Positions 1 to 11,637 of a DNA stretch of 64,000 bases are shown here, piece after piece. The stretch is from Kocuria rosea subsp. polaris. GTDB taxonomy: Bacteria; Actinomycetota; Actinomycetes; Actinomycetales; Micrococcaceae. Both the position numbers and the translations under genes were made by a program. The notes beneath the pieces are model-generated. The model did no database searches, was not told the DNA's origin, and worked only from the letters and a program-made list of their open reading frames with translations. The stretch lies in NCBI RefSeq assembly GCF_001483755.1, contig NZ_LQBK01000004.1, positions 475,889-539,888 on the forward strand, written 5' to 3'. Numbering within the stretch: the stretch's first letter is position 1; each line of letters opens with the position of its first letter.

Positions 1-859
1 CCATGGACTGGTACTGAGCGGCGATCTGCAGGGAGTCGGAGTAGTCGTAGGTCCCGTAGTGCAGGGCCTCGACCCGTCCGTCCGTCCGGTGGAGCATCGC
101 CGGGATGGGGCAGGCGCCGTCGGCTCCCAGGATCATCGGGGCGGTCTCCATCTGCACCTCGAAGCGCAGCCGCCCGGCGGGCAGACCGAGTCCCGCCTCG
201 AGCTGTTCGCAGGCCTCGACCATGACGTCGACCTGCTCCGGGGTGCTCACCTTGGGCAGGGTGAGCACGAGGCCGCGGGGGAGGCCGTCCTCGCTGTGCC
301 CGGCCTCCCGCAGTCCGCCCTCGTGCACCAGGGTGGTGACGAACAGGTCGAGCGTGCGCAGCCCGCGGTCCCGGGTGGCGGCCTCGAAGCACTTGAAACG
401 GATCCCGATGTACGGCGGCGCGGTGCCCTCCCGGACGGCCAGGGCCACGGTGTGCGCCGCGCGCACGACCCACTCGTCCTCCTCCTCGTCCCCGCGGTCG
501 CCGAAGCCGTCCTCGAAGTCCAGACGGACGTCCTCGATGGGCTCGGTGGCGAGCTTGTGCTCGACCGCTCGGACCACCCGGTCGACCAGGCCGGGGTCGG
601 CACCCTCGGGAGCGACCTGCGCCGCGAGGGAGGCCGCCCCGAGCCCGGCCACGGCCTCGGCGGCGCGCTCTCCCCACTGCCGGGCGGTCGCCGGGGTGAA
701 GCTGTCGGCGGGGAGGTAGACGGTGTGCACCGGCTGGCGTGTCCCCGGGTCCCCCGGATAGGACCGCCGGAGCAGCTCGTCGGTGCCGGCCAGCCGCTCG
801 GCGGCGCGCTGCCGGAAGGCCGTGCCCAGCGTCCCGGCGCCCTGGACGTCGGCGCTCAC
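1..859 (-). CDS. DUF6986 / HpcH-HpaI aldolase-like protein (partial)
   Basis: The reading frame starts at a GTG whose last two bases overlap the malate synthase stop (GTGA) and stays open to the window edge, giving at least 286 residues with the C-terminus missing. It reads like the citrate-lyase-beta/HpcH aldolase superfamily: VRLDFEDGFGDRGDEEEDEW resembles the acidic metal-binding stretch, and LTLPKVSTPEQVD and RFEVQMETAP match the strands carrying the barrel's active-site residues. Proteins of this kind occur beside malate synthase in actinobacteria, but I know of no proven reaction. It is translationally coupled to aceB and is the third gene of the operon starting at malic enzyme, so a role in glyoxylate or C4-acid metabolism is inferred. 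Confidence 0.75.
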   Translation of the reverse strand, partial: MSADVQGAGTLGTAFRQRAAERLAGTDELLRRSYPGDPGTRQPVHTVYLPADSFTPATARQWGERAAEAVAGLGAASLAAQVAPEGADPGLVDRVVRAVEHKLATEPIEDVRLDFEDGFGDRGDEEEDEWVVRAAHTVALAVREGTAPPYIGIRFKCFEAATRDRGLRTLDLFVTTLVHEGGLREAGHSEDGLPRGLVLTLPKVSTPEQVDVMVEACEQLEAGLGLPAGRLRFEVQMETAPMILGADGACPIPAMLHRTDGRVEALHYGTYDYSDSLQIAAQYQSM

Positions 860-2484
860 TTCGTGGCCACCCGGTCGCGGTCGGACTGCTCGAGCAGCTC
901 GTAGGCGGGCAGGGTGAGGAAGTCGACGTAGTCCTCGCCCAGCACCAGGTCGGCGATCAGGGCGGCCGCGGGCTCGAAGTGCGCCTCGTAGGACTCCTGG
1001 TCGACCTCGCCGCGAAGAACCTCCTTCTGCCGCTGGAGCTCCTCGGCGACGAGCTCACGGGTCGCGGTGTTGCCGGTGTCCTCGTAGACCACGCCGTTGC
1101 GGATCTGCTGCCAGATCTGCGAGCGGGAGATCTCGGCGGTGGCTGCGTCCTCCATGAGGTTGTGGATGGCCACGGCTCCGTTGCCGGACAGCCACACCGC
1201 GGTGTAGCGGATCGCCACGTAGAGGTTGGCCGCGAGCTCCTGCTGGGTGCTCACCCGCCCGGCGCTGGCGACATCGAGCAGCTGCTCGGCGCTCACCTGC
1301 ACGTCCTCGCGCAGCCGGTCCACCTGGTTGGGTCGCTCGCCGAGGACCCGGTCGAAGACCTCCCGGCACGTCGGGACGAGGTCGGGGTGGGCCACCCAGG
1401 ACCCGTCGAAGCCGTCCTCGGCCTCGCGGGTCTTGTCCGCGCGCACCTTGGCGAACGCGGCCTCGGTGGCCTCCTGGTCCCGGCGGTTCGGGATGACGGC
1501 GGCCATGCCGCCCATCGCGAAGGCGCCGCGGCGGTGGCAGGTCCGCACGAGCAGCTCGGTGTAGGCGCGCATCAGCGGGGCGGTCATGGTGATGGTGGAG
1601 CGGTCCGCCAGGACGAACTTCTCACCGGCGTCCCGGAAGTACTTGATGATGCTGAACAGGTAGTCCCAGCGCCCTGCGTTGAGCCCGGAGGCGTGCTCGC
1701 GCAGCTCCCAGAGGATCTCTTCCATCTGGAAGGCCGCGGGGATCGTCTCGATGAGCACGGTCGCCCGGATCGTGCCATGCTCGATGCCCAGGTGCTCCTC
1801 GGCGAACGTGAACATGTCGTTCCACAGCCGGGCCTCGAGGTGGGACTCCAGCTTCGGCAGGTAGTAGTACGGTCCGTGCCCGTTGGCCAGCAGGAGCTTC
1901 GCGGTGTGGAAGAAGTGCAGGCCGAAGTCCACGAGCGCGCCGGAGGCCGGCTGCCCGTCCACGGTGACGTTGTGCTCGGGCAGGTGCCAGCCGCGGGGCC
2001 GGGTGACGACCACGGCGAGCGGGACGTCCTGGCGCAGCGCGTACTGCTTGCCCTCCGGGGACGTGAAGCTCAGGGTGCCCCGGGCGGCGTCGCGCAGGTT
2101 GAGGACGCCGTCCACCTGGTTGTGCCACGTGGGGCTCGAGGCGTCCTCGAGGTCGGCGAGCCAGACCTTGGCCCCGGAGTTCAGCGCGTTGATCGCCATC
2201 TTGGCCGGCGAGGCGGGCCCGGTCATCTCGACCCGGCGGTCCTGCAGGGCCGGCGGCGCCGGGGCGACCGTCCAGTCCCCCTCGCGGATCTCCCGGGTCT
2301 CCGGGAGGAAGTCGAGGGCGCCGGTCTCGGCGGCCCGGCGGCGGTTCTGCTCCCGGGCGCCGAGCAGCTCGTCGCGGTGGTCGGCGAAGTTCTGGTGCAG
2401 GGCCTCCACGAAGGAGAGGGCCTCGGCGGTGAGGATCTCGCTCGCGCGGTCCAGGCCGGCTGGGATGGTGAACTCGATGGCCAT
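856..2484 (-). CDS. aceB: Malate synthase A
   Basis: Condenses glyoxylate with acetyl-CoA to give malate. The 542-residue length fits the compact A-type enzyme. The family signature is visible as KMAINALNSGAKVWLADLED near residues 95-114, with the catalytic acidic pair of the TIM barrel. DGVLNLRDAARGTL and LIETIPAAFQMEEILWEL are further conserved blocks. The start has an upstream CGGAGA about 8 bases away. It lies 68 bp behind malic enzyme and overlaps the next gene by 4 bp, so it is co-transcribed from the operator-bearing promoter at 4035-4063. No isocitrate lyase is nearby. The glyoxylate more likely comes from purine ring breakdown, since the urate operon shares the same operator; that link is inferred. 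Confidence 0.95.
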   Translation of the reverse strand: MAIEFTIPAGLDRASEILTAEALSFVEALHQNFADHRDELLGAREQNRRRAAETGALDFLPETREIREGDWTVAPAPPALQDRRVEMTGPASPAKMAINALNSGAKVWLADLEDASSPTWHNQVDGVLNLRDAARGTLSFTSPEGKQYALRQDVPLAVVVTRPRGWHLPEHNVTVDGQPASGALVDFGLHFFHTAKLLLANGHGPYYYLPKLESHLEARLWNDMFTFAEEHLGIEHGTIRATVLIETIPAAFQMEEILWELREHASGLNAGRWDYLFSIIKYFRDAGEKFVLADRSTITMTAPLMRAYTELLVRTCHRRGAFAMGGMAAVIPNRRDQEATEAAFAKVRADKTREAEDGFDGSWVAHPDLVPTCREVFDRVLGERPNQVDRLREDVQVSAEQLLDVASAGRVSTQQELAANLYVAIRYTAVWLSGNGAVAIHNLMEDAATAEISRSQIWQQIRNGVVYEDTGNTATRELVAEELQRQKEVLRGEVDQESYEAHFEPAAALIADLVLGEDYVDFLTLPAYELLEQSDRDRVATK

Positions 2485-2552
2485 GGTGGTCTCCGTTCGG
2501 TGCTGGGTTCGGTGGGCGTCGCGGCCCGTGGTGCGGACTCGGTGCCGCGCTG

Positions 2553-3968
2553 CTAGCGGGCGGCCACCGGCGCGAGCTGGCGGGTGTCCTGCTGGGCCGC
2601 CTGCTGCACGGCCTCGGCCACGGCCGGTGCCACGTGCTGGTCGAAGACACTGGGGACGATGTAGCTCGCGTTGAGCTCGTCCTCGGCCACGCAGTCCGCG
2701 ATGGCCTGCGCGGCGGCGACCAGCATGTCGGTGGTGATGTCGGATGCCCCGGCGTCGAGCAGGCCGCGGAACAGGCCCGGGAAGGCCAGGACGTTGTTGA
2801 TCTGGTTCGGGAAGTCCGAGCGGCCGGTCGCGACCACCGCGGCGTGCTCCGCGGCGACGCCCGGATCGATCTCGGGGTCAGGATTGGCCATGGCGAAGAC
2901 GATCGCGCGGTCGTTCATGGCGGCCACGTCGGCCCCGTCGAGCAGGTCGGGGGCGGAGACGCCGATGAAGACGTCGCTGCCCACCACGGCCTCCTTGAGC
3001 GAGCCGGAGAACCCGGTCTCGTTGGTGTTCTCGGCGATCCACTGCCGGTGCGGGTCGTCGTAGCTCTCCCCGCGGTGGATGGCGCCCTTGCGGGAGCAGG
3101 CAATGATGTCCTGCACCCCCTGGGCCTTGAGCAGCTGGATGATGGCGTGCCCTGCGGCGCCCACCCCGGAGACCACGACCTTGACGTCGCCGATCTGCTT
3201 GTCCACCACGCGCAGGGCGTTGAACAGCGCTGCCAGGGCCACGATCGCGGTGCCGTGCTGGTCGTCGTGGAAGACGGGGATGTCGAGCTCCTCGCGGAGC
3301 CGGGCCTCGATCTCGAAGCAGCGCGGGGCCGCGATGTCCTCGAGGTTGATCCCGCCGTAGACGGGGGCCATGGCCTTGACGATCCGCACGATCTCGTCGG
3401 TGTCCGTCGTGTCGAGGCAGACCGGCCAGGCGTCCACGCCGGCGAACGCCTTGAACAGGGCGGCCTTGCCCTCCATAACCGGCAGGGCGGCGGCGGGGCC
3501 GATGTCGCCCAGCCCGAGCACCGCGGTGCCGTCGGTGACCACGGCCACCGTGTTGCGCTTGATCGTCAGCCGCCGGGCGTCCTCGGGGTTGTCGTGGATG
3601 GCCATGCACACCCGGGCCACGCCGGGGGTGTAGGCGCGGGAGAGGTCGTCACGGTTGCGCAGCGAGACGCGGGGGGTGACCTCGATCTTGCCGCCGAGGT
3701 GGATCAGGAACGTGCGGTCGCTGATCTTGCGCACCCGGACTCCGTCGAGCGCCTCGAGGGCGTCGCGCACCTCGTCGCGGTGGGATGCGTCGGAGACGTT
3801 GCAGCTGACGTCGACGACGACGTGGTCTGCGTGGGACTCCACGATGTCGAGGGCGGTCACGGCCGCGCCGGCCCGAGCGGCCGCGGTGGCGAGCTCGCTG
3901 GTGACGGTGAGGCCGGCCGGGGCCTGTACACGCAGGATCATCGAGTAGCCGGGACTGGGCGTGGCCAT
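2553..3968 (-). CDS. NAD(P)-dependent malic enzyme with N-terminal ACT-like domain
   Basis: Oxidative decarboxylation of malate to pyruvate. The 471 residues begin with an ACT-like segment (about 8-85, [11 protein letters not shown] onward), followed by the malic enzyme N-domain with [12 protein letters not shown] and the catalytic stretch [20 protein letters not shown]. The metal site is in FHDDQHGTA and the Rossmann motif in [13 protein letters not shown] strong GGAGG precedes the ATG. It is the first gene of the mae-aceB-DUF6986 operon, so malate made from glyoxylate could pass straight to pyruvate and on to aceE. Cofactor preference cannot be read from sequence alone. Confidence 0.93.
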   Translation of the reverse strand: MATPSPGYSMILRVQAPAGLTVTSELATAAARAGAAVTALDIVESHADHVVVDVSCNVSDASHRDEVRDALEALDGVRVRKISDRTFLIHLGGKIEVTPRVSLRNRDDLSRAYTPGVARVCMAIHDNPEDARRLTIKRNTVAVVTDGTAVLGLGDIGPAAALPVMEGKAALFKAFAGVDAWPVCLDTTDTDEIVRIVKAMAPVYGGINLEDIAAPRCFEIEARLREELDIPVFHDDQHGTAIVALAALFNALRVVDKQIGDVKVVVSGVGAAGHAIIQLLKAQGVQDIIACSRKGAIHRGESYDDPHRQWIAENTNETGFSGSLKEAVVGSDVFIGVSAPDLLDGADVAAMNDRAIVFAMANPDPEIDPGVAAEHAAVVATGRSDFPNQINNVLAFPGLFRGLLDAGASDITTDMLVAAAQAIADCVAEDELNASYIVPSVFDQHVAPAVAEAVQQAAQQDTRQLAPVAAR

Positions 3969-4000
3969 GGTTCCTCCAAGAGCGGTGGTGCGACCATTTC

Positions 4001-4063
4001 AGTCGCATTGTGGAATGAAACTTTCGTATTATGGATATTATGGGAGTCGGCCGAGGTTGGCAA
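4001..4063 (-). promoter_or_regulatory. Promoter of malic enzyme operon with paired IclR-type operator (site A)
   Basis: On the minus strand a -35 TTGCCA (4058-4063) lies 17 bp from a -10 TAATAT (4035-4040). Two 15-bp boxes follow: TTTCGTATTATGGAT at 4022-4036, overlapping the -10 by two bases, and AGTCGCATTGTGGAA at 4001-4015. Both read on the plus strand and have centres 21 bp apart. They match the pattern TTYCRTAWTRYGGAA shared with three other promoters in this window. The position implies repression of mae-aceB and possibly autoregulation of the divergent regulator. That the IclR protein at 4152 binds here is inference. Confidence 0.75.
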
Positions 4064-4151
4064 GGAACTTTCGTGACACCTGTCACGGGGCCGGCCGCCG
4101 AGATCTCGCCCGCCGCACGAGGCGGCCGGGCCGTACCGACGGGAGATGGCC

Positions 4152-4925
4152 ATGACCACGACGACCACACGAGCCGGTTCGGGTGGTGTGCAATCGGTGG
4201 AGCGCGTTTTCGAGCTTCTCGAGGTGATCACCGCGGCAGGTGGGGACATGTCGCTGAGCGAGCTCTCCGCCGCCGTGAAGCTCCCACTGCCCACCATCCA
4301 CCGGCTGCTCCGCACGCTGGTGCCCTCCGGCTACGTCCGCCAGCTCCCCAACCGGAACTATGCGCTGGGCCCGAGGCTGATCCTGCTGGGGGAGGCCGCC
4401 GGGCGCCAGTTCGGTTCGGCGGCCCGCACGCGGCTGGACGAGCTGGTGACCGAGCTCGGTGAGTCGGCGAACATGGCCGTGCTCGACGGCCAGGAGGTCG
4501 TCTACATCGCCCAGGCCCAGCCCAACCGGTCCATGCGCATGTTCACGGAGGTGGGCCGCCGGGCCGACACCCACGACACCGGTGTGGGCAAGGCCATGCT
4601 CGCCACCCTGCCGGACGAACGGGTCCGCGCCATCGTGGGCGCGGCGGGCATGGCCACGCCCACGCCCAAGAGCATCGGGACCCTCGAGGAGCTCTTCGCG
4701 GATCTCGACCGGATCCGGGAGCGCGGCTACGCGATCGACGACGAGGAGACGGAGCTCGGGGTGCGCTGCTACGCGATGGCGGTGCCCGGCGCCCCCACGC
4801 CCACGGCCATCTCCGTGTCGGGCCCCGTGTCCCGGGTGGACGAGGACTTCGGCCGCCGGGCCGTGCCCGTGCTGCGCCGGGCCGCCGAGGCGATCGCCGC
4901 GGAGCTGATGCCCGCCTCGGGCTGA
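4152..4925 (+). CDS. IclR-family transcriptional regulator (AllR-like)
   Basis: A 257-residue DNA-binding regulator. The N-terminal winged helix-turn-helix covers about residues 12-75 (SVERVFELLEVI, SLSELSAAVKLPLPTIHRLL). The C-terminal IclR effector domain has ADTHDTGVGKAMLA and GYAIDDEETELGVRCYA. I chose the ATG at 4152 because GGGAG lies 6 bases upstream; an ATG at 4146 is too close to that site. It diverges from malic enzyme across operator site A. In E. coli, AllR and IclR respond to glyoxylate-pathway metabolites. With uricase, malate synthase and four matching operators nearby, a urate/allantoin/glyoxylate repressor is the best inference. The effector is unknown. Confidence 0.85.
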   Translation: MTTTTTRAGSGGVQSVERVFELLEVITAAGGDMSLSELSAAVKLPLPTIHRLLRTLVPSGYVRQLPNRNYALGPRLILLGEAAGRQFGSAARTRLDELVTELGESANMAVLDGQEVVYIAQAQPNRSMRMFTEVGRRADTHDTGVGKAMLATLPDERVRAIVGAAGMATPTPKSIGTLEELFADLDRIRERGYAIDDEETELGVRCYAMAVPGAPTPTAISVSGPVSRVDEDFGRRAVPVLRRAAEAIAAELMPASG

Positions 4926-4938
4926 GGCTCGCACGCAC

Positions 4939-4980
4939 CGGCTGCGCCCGCCGCCCCTCGTGGGGCGGCGGGCGCAGCCG
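4939..4980. terminator. Bidirectional terminator between iclR and aceE
   Basis: A perfect 19-bp inverted repeat (4939-4957 and 4962-4980) with a TCGT loop lies between two convergent genes ending at 4925 and 5003. There is no T-tract, as is common in high-GC actinobacteria. Confidence 0.85.
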
Positions 4981-5002
4981 TCGGATGCCCGGACCGTGCG
5001 GG

Positions 5003-7738
<2,736 letters not shown>

Positions 7739-7791
7739 GTCAACTCTTTCTCAGTAGTGATGGGTGGAGAAGAGATCTGTCCGGTGCACGA

Positions 7792-7822
7792 CCTGCGGCG
7801 CCGGGGTCCCCGGCGCCGCAGG
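7792..7822 (-). terminator. Terminator downstream of the NCS2 permease
   Basis: A perfect 15-bp inverted repeat (7792-7806 / 7808-7822) around a single T lies 28 bp after the permease stop at 7851, in the 112-bp gap before aceE. It closes the urate operon. The rest of the gap holds the aceE start region. Confidence 0.8.
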
Positions 7823-7850
7823 AGGTTCACGGTGGATCGATGCTGGTGCG

Positions 7851-9413
7851 TCAGTGGGCGGAGGACCCTCCGGCGCCGTCCGAGGACCGGCAGATCCGGG
7901 TGTCGATGATCTCGCCGGCCGCGGTGATCACGGGGACCGCGTTGCCGTCGCAGTCCACGAGCTTGCCGTCCTTGACGGTGTCGCCCTCCTGCAGGTGGTC
8001 CTGCAGGTGCTCCAGGCTCTCGTAGCGCACGGCGCGCACCGGGGCGTTGGCGAAGACGGAGCCCGTGCCCCGCGGCGGGTTGCCGGCGCGGAACTCGTTG
8101 TAGAGCAGGTTCAGCAGCACCGCCATCACGGCCGCGGAGCTGATGCCGGAGTGGAAGATGGTCTCGAACCAGCCCGGGAAGTTCGCGTAGATCTCGGGGA
8201 CCGCGATCGGCAGCATGCCGAAGCCGATGGAGGTGGCCACGATGATCAGGTTGGCGCCGTTCTTGTAGTCCACCTTCGCCAGGGTGCGGATGCCGGAGGC
8301 GGCCACGCTGCCGAAGAGCACGATGCCGGCCCCGCCCAGCACGGGCGGCGGGACCGCGGCGACGACCCGGCCCAGGACGGGCAGCAGGCCGAGGACCACC
8401 AGGATCACGCCGCCGGCCGTGACGACGAAGCGGCTCTTGACGCCGGTGATCGCCACGAGCCCGACGTTCTGGGCGAAGGCGCTCTGGGTGAAGCCGTTGA
8501 AGAGCGGGGCGACCGCCGAAGCCGCCATGTCGGCGCGCAGGCCGTCGCCGATCCGCTTCTTGTCGACCTTCGTGTCGACGATCTCGCCGACCGCGATGAT
8601 GTCGGCGGTGGTCTCGGTGAGGATCACCAGCACCACGATGAACATGGAGAGGATGGCGGCCACCTCGAAGACCGGGGGGCCGAAGGCCAGCGGCTCCGGG
8701 AACGCGAAGATGTTGCCCTCGAGCACCTGGCTGAAGTCGGCCTTGCCGAGGAGCACGGCGGCGACCGTGCCCAGCACCAGGCCCAGGAGGATGGACAGCC
8801 GGGAGATGGTGGCGCTGCCCACCTTGGACAGCAGCAGGATGATCAGCAGCGTCAGGCCGGCCAGCCCGAGGTTGCCCACCGAGCCGTACTCGGGGGACTG
8901 GGCGTTGCCGCCCATGGCCCAGCGGGCCGCCACGGGGAACAGCGTCAGCCCGATCGCGGTGATCACCACGCCGGTGACCACCGGCGGGAAGAACCGCACG
9001 ATGCTGGCGAAGAAGGGCGTGATGAGGAAGCCCAGGACCGCGGAGGCGATCACGGCGCCGAAGACGGACTGGATGCCGCCCTCGCCCTGGGCGATCGCGG
9101 TCATGGTGGCCACGGACGCGAAGGAGGTGCCCTGGACGAGAGGCAGCTGGGAGCCGAAGAACTTGATGCCGAAGGACTGCAGGATCGTGGCGAGACCGCC
9201 CACGAAGAGGCAGGCCGCGATGAGCAGGCCCTGCTCCTGCGGGGTCACCCCCGCGACGCCGCCGATGATGAGCGGGGGCGCGATGATGCCGCCGTACATG
9301 GTGAGCACGTGCTGCAGCCCGTAGCCGAGGCTGCTGCCCACCCCGAGGTACTCGTCCTCCGGGCGCGTGCGGGTGCGGGTGCTGGGCGGCTCGGCGGTGC
9401 GTGACCTGGCCAT
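7851..9413 (-). CDS. NCS2-family urate/xanthine-type permease with C-terminal extension
   Basis: A nucleobase:cation symporter of 520 residues with about 14 predicted membrane segments. YGLQHVLTMYGG carries the TM1 QH pair. QNVGLVAITG fits the NAT/NCS2 signature (Q/E/P)NxGxxxxT. TETTADIIAVGEI holds the conserved acidic residue of the substrate site. A cytoplasmic tail of about 70 residues after the last membrane segment (from RAGNPPRGTG) is longer than in many family members and includes DGNAVPVITAAGEIIDTR. It is the last gene of the urate operon, so urate uptake is the likely job. GGGAGA precedes the ATG. Confidence 0.88.
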   Translation of the reverse strand: MARSRTAEPPSTRTRTRPEDEYLGVGSSLGYGLQHVLTMYGGIIAPPLIIGGVAGVTPQEQGLLIAACLFVGGLATILQSFGIKFFGSQLPLVQGTSFASVATMTAIAQGEGGIQSVFGAVIASAVLGFLITPFFASIVRFFPPVVTGVVITAIGLTLFPVAARWAMGGNAQSPEYGSVGNLGLAGLTLLIILLLSKVGSATISRLSILLGLVLGTVAAVLLGKADFSQVLEGNIFAFPEPLAFGPPVFEVAAILSMFIVVLVILTETTADIIAVGEIVDTKVDKKRIGDGLRADMAASAVAPLFNGFTQSAFAQNVGLVAITGVKSRFVVTAGGVILVVLGLLPVLGRVVAAVPPPVLGGAGIVLFGSVAASGIRTLAKVDYKNGANLIIVATSIGFGMLPIAVPEIYANFPGWFETIFHSGISSAAVMAVLLNLLYNEFRAGNPPRGTGSVFANAPVRAVRYESLEHLQDHLQEGDTVKDGKLVDCDGNAVPVITAAGEIIDTRICRSSDGAGGSSAH

Positions 9414-9576
9414 GGTGTTCTCCCAGGGATCCTGGTGACGGGAGAGGCCCGGGGCCGGCGAAGGGGCCGGGCCGGGGCGGAGCGAGGAGGTGAAGAGGAG
9501 TGCGCGGTGCGCGGTGGTCGCGGCGGGAGCGCCGGACGGGCGGGCGGCGGACGCGCCGGCCGCAGGAGGGTGTGAC

Positions 9577-9643
9577 GGGGGCCCGTCGTCGTCGTGCGCG
9601 GACGGCGACGACGGACCCCGGTGGCGCCGCCGTGGGCGGCGCC
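9577..9643 (-). terminator. Hairpins in the uricase-permease gap
   Basis: The 244-bp gap between uricase and the permease holds no gene I can support. A perfect 9-bp repeat (9623-9631 / 9635-9643) lies just after the uricase stop. A second imperfect hairpin (GTCGTCG near 9585-9591 pairing with CGACGAC near 9606-9612) follows. They could reduce read-through and set a lower level of permease than uricase. Confidence 0.55.
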
Positions 9644-9657
9644 GGCTGGTGCGCAGC

Positions 9658-10569
9658 TCAGCAGAAGCCGGCGATGCCCATCCAGGCGTGCTCGTTCTCG
9701 GGCGCGCCCTTGCGCTGGACGGTGGCCTCGATCAGGCCGAACGGACGGTCCGCCGCGTAGTGCGTCTCGTTGTTGTTCGGCAGGTCGCAGAACCCGAGGT
9801 CGTAGACGAAGTGGTGCTTGTTCGGGCAGGAGAACTTGATCTCGTCGATCTCCGGGTGGGCCTCGATGACGGCCTTGCCCATGAGGTAGAGGGTCTCCTG
9901 CAGCGCCCGGGAGTAGTGGTCGGTGAACTTGGAGAGGATGATCTTCTTGACGTCCTCGTAGACGGCGTCGAAGTCCACGTCGGTCGTGTTGTACCGCCAG
10001 CGGGTGGCCACGTCCGTGGACATGATGCGGTCCTCGGTCTCGGGCAGCGTCGTGTACTTGTCCTTGGGGTAGCCCGCGAAGCCGGACTCGGTCGACTTCA
10101 GGACCGTGAGGTCCTTGAACCCGGAGATGACGGTGCGGGACCCGCCGTCGGCCACGACCACCGCGGTCCGCACCTCGTCCTTGTTCTGCACGAAGCAGTG
10201 GTCGTGGTCGTCGATCCGGTTCCAGGCGTACTCCTGGGCGGCCCAGCGGCCTCCGGTGATCCACTCGAACTCGCCGGTGAAGTGGTCGGCGAGCTTGAGC
10301 AGGAGCTGCTCGGGCGACTCGATCCCGTACTGCTGCGCGAAGGCGAAGACGGTGTTCTTCTGCGTGTCGGTCGGCACGCAGTGGGCGTTGTCGCCCTCCG
10401 TGTGCACGGCCTCGAGGTCGCCGCGCAGCTGCGAGGTGACCACGAGGTCGCGGATCTCGTGCCGGGCGGTGGCGCGGTCGACGCGCACGACGTGGTTCTC
10501 CGCCTTGCCGTACTGGTTCTTGCCCAGGACGACGGTGTCCGTGGCGGTCCGGGTGGTGACGTCAGTCAT
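9658..10569 (-). CDS. uox: Urate oxidase (uricase)
   Basis: Oxidises urate with O2 to 5-hydroxyisourate and releases H2O2. The 303-residue length is typical. The catalytic Thr of the K-T dyad is in PTDTQKNTVFAFA, and the partner Lys is in LGKNQYGKAE. GFKDLTVLKSTESGF and the C-terminal block with HHFVYDLGF are family blocks. AAGGAG sits ahead of the ATG. It is the third gene of the operon after OHCU decarboxylase and HIU hydrolase, so all three steps from urate to allantoin are present. The H2O2 product makes the co-regulated peroxiredoxin at 14736 of interest. Confidence 0.97.
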   Translation of the reverse strand: MTDVTTRTATDTVVLGKNQYGKAENHVVRVDRATARHEIRDLVVTSQLRGDLEAVHTEGDNAHCVPTDTQKNTVFAFAQQYGIESPEQLLLKLADHFTGEFEWITGGRWAAQEYAWNRIDDHDHCFVQNKDEVRTAVVVADGGSRTVISGFKDLTVLKSTESGFAGYPKDKYTTLPETEDRIMSTDVATRWRYNTTDVDFDAVYEDVKKIILSKFTDHYSRALQETLYLMGKAVIEAHPEIDEIKFSCPNKHHFVYDLGFCDLPNNNETHYAADRPFGLIEATVQRKGAPENEHAWMGIAGFC

Positions 10570-10648
10570 GACGATTCTCCTTGGCGTGTGGGACGTGCTC
10601 TCTGCTGCTCGGGGCGGTCGAAGACGGGCGGACCCGTCAACTCCTGGG

Positions 10649-10975
10649 TCAACTGCCCCGGTAGGTGGAAAAGGCGAACGGGCTCAGCAGGAGCGGCACG
10701 TGGTAGTGCCGCTCCTCGGCCTGCACCGTGAAGTTCACCGTCACGAACGGGTAGAACGTCGGCTGGTTCCTGCCGGCGAAGTACTGTCCCGTGGCGAAGG
10801 TGATCCGGTAGTCGCCGGATTCCAGGGTCTCTGGGCCCAGTTCGGGCACGCGGCCGTCGGCGTCGGTCTCGGCGGTCGCGATGGAGGTGCCGTCGGCGGC
10901 CTCGAGGGCCACGGCGATCCCCCGGGCGGGGGTGCCGGTGACGGAGTCGAGGACGTGGGCGGTGACGTAGCTCAT
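10649..10975 (-). CDS. 5-hydroxyisourate hydrolase (transthyretin-like)
   Basis: Hydrolyses 5-hydroxyisourate to OHCU, the second step after uricase. The 108 residues begin with the family block HVLDSVTGTPARGIAV and end in the diagnostic YRGS tetrapeptide. The active-site His in the first block and Arg/His in HYHVPLLLSPF are present. The ATG overlaps the stop of the upstream OHCU decarboxylase (ATGA), so the two are translationally coupled. AAGGAC lies about 10 bases upstream. Confidence 0.97.
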   Translation of the reverse strand: MSYVTAHVLDSVTGTPARGIAVALEAADGTSIATAETDADGRVPELGPETLESGDYRITFATGQYFAGRNQPTFYPFVTVNFTVQAEERHYHVPLLLSPFAFSTYRGS

Positions 10976-11469
10976 GGGGTGACGAGTCCTTCGAGTCGGA
11001 GGAGCGCGATCTGGCGCAGCTGGTCGGCGACCACGCCCTGCTCCGTCGCGGGGTCGTTGGTCATGCGGGCGGAGAGGTTCTCGAGGATCTCCTCGGGGGT
11101 GCGCCCCGCGGCGCGGATGAGGAACACCTGGCCGAACCGCTCCTCGTAGGCGAGGTTGCCCTCGCGCAGGCGCTGCTGGACGCCGGTGTCCGAGGGGTCG
11201 ACGGCGGCCTGCTCCGCGCGCGACAGCCCGGCCTCCTCGCTGTCGCCCTCGGCCCGCTCACCGATGCGGGGGTGGTGGGACAGGGCTCCCTCGATCTCCT
11301 CGGCGCTGAACGGCTTCGCTGCCGTCCGGGCCGTGGTGAGCAGGGCATCATGGTGGGCGTAGGGCCGGGCGTCGACCACGGCCTCCAGCCAGCGCGGGAT
11401 GTCGAGCGCCGGCCGGACGGCCTCGGCCGCCTGGGTCCTGCTGAGGGAGTTGAACTCGGTGAGCTTCAT
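10972..11469 (-). CDS. OHCU decarboxylase
   Basis: 2-oxo-4-hydroxy-4-carboxy-5-ureidoimidazoline decarboxylase, which gives S-allantoin. The 165 residues include the catalytic HPRIGER motif and the conserved YEERFGQVFLIRAAGRTPEE stretch. I place the start at the ATG at 11469 because the family N-terminus (MKLTEFNSLSR) begins there and the AT-rich operator lies just upstream; the frame stays open further upstream but is non-coding. It is the first gene of the urate operon. Confidence 0.95.
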   Translation of the reverse strand: MKLTEFNSLSRTQAAEAVRPALDIPRWLEAVVDARPYAHHDALLTTARTAAKPFSAEEIEGALSHHPRIGERAEGDSEEAGLSRAEQAAVDPSDTGVQQRLREGNLAYEERFGQVFLIRAAGRTPEEILENLSARMTNDPATEQGVVADQLRQIALLRLEGLVTP

Positions 11470-11495
11470 GGAGTGCGCCTCGCGACCTTTCCGTA

Positions 11496-11558
11496 TTCCG
11501 TATTGTGGAATAAAACTTTCACTACATACAGTGAACTGGCTCACAGGCCAGAAGTCAA
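11496..11558 (-). promoter_or_regulatory. Promoter of the urate operon with paired operator (site B)
   Basis: On the minus strand a -35 TTGACT (11553-11558) and -10 TTCACT (11530-11535) are 17 bp apart. The boxes are at 11517-11531 (TTTCACTACATACAG, weak) and 11496-11510 (TTCCGTATTGTGGAA, strong). Their centres are 21 bp apart and the -10 is overlapped by two bases, the same geometry as site A. Plus-strand ATTGTGGAATAAAACTTTC at 11502-11520 differs from the site A sequence by one base. The site may also affect the divergent SDR gene. Confidence 0.72.
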
Positions 11559-11637
11559 TGGGTCGGAGAAATATTCCGTCGCCCATGACGGACCCTCGTC
11601 CGAGGCGTCCGTGCCCACCAGGACCGAGGAGGCAGAG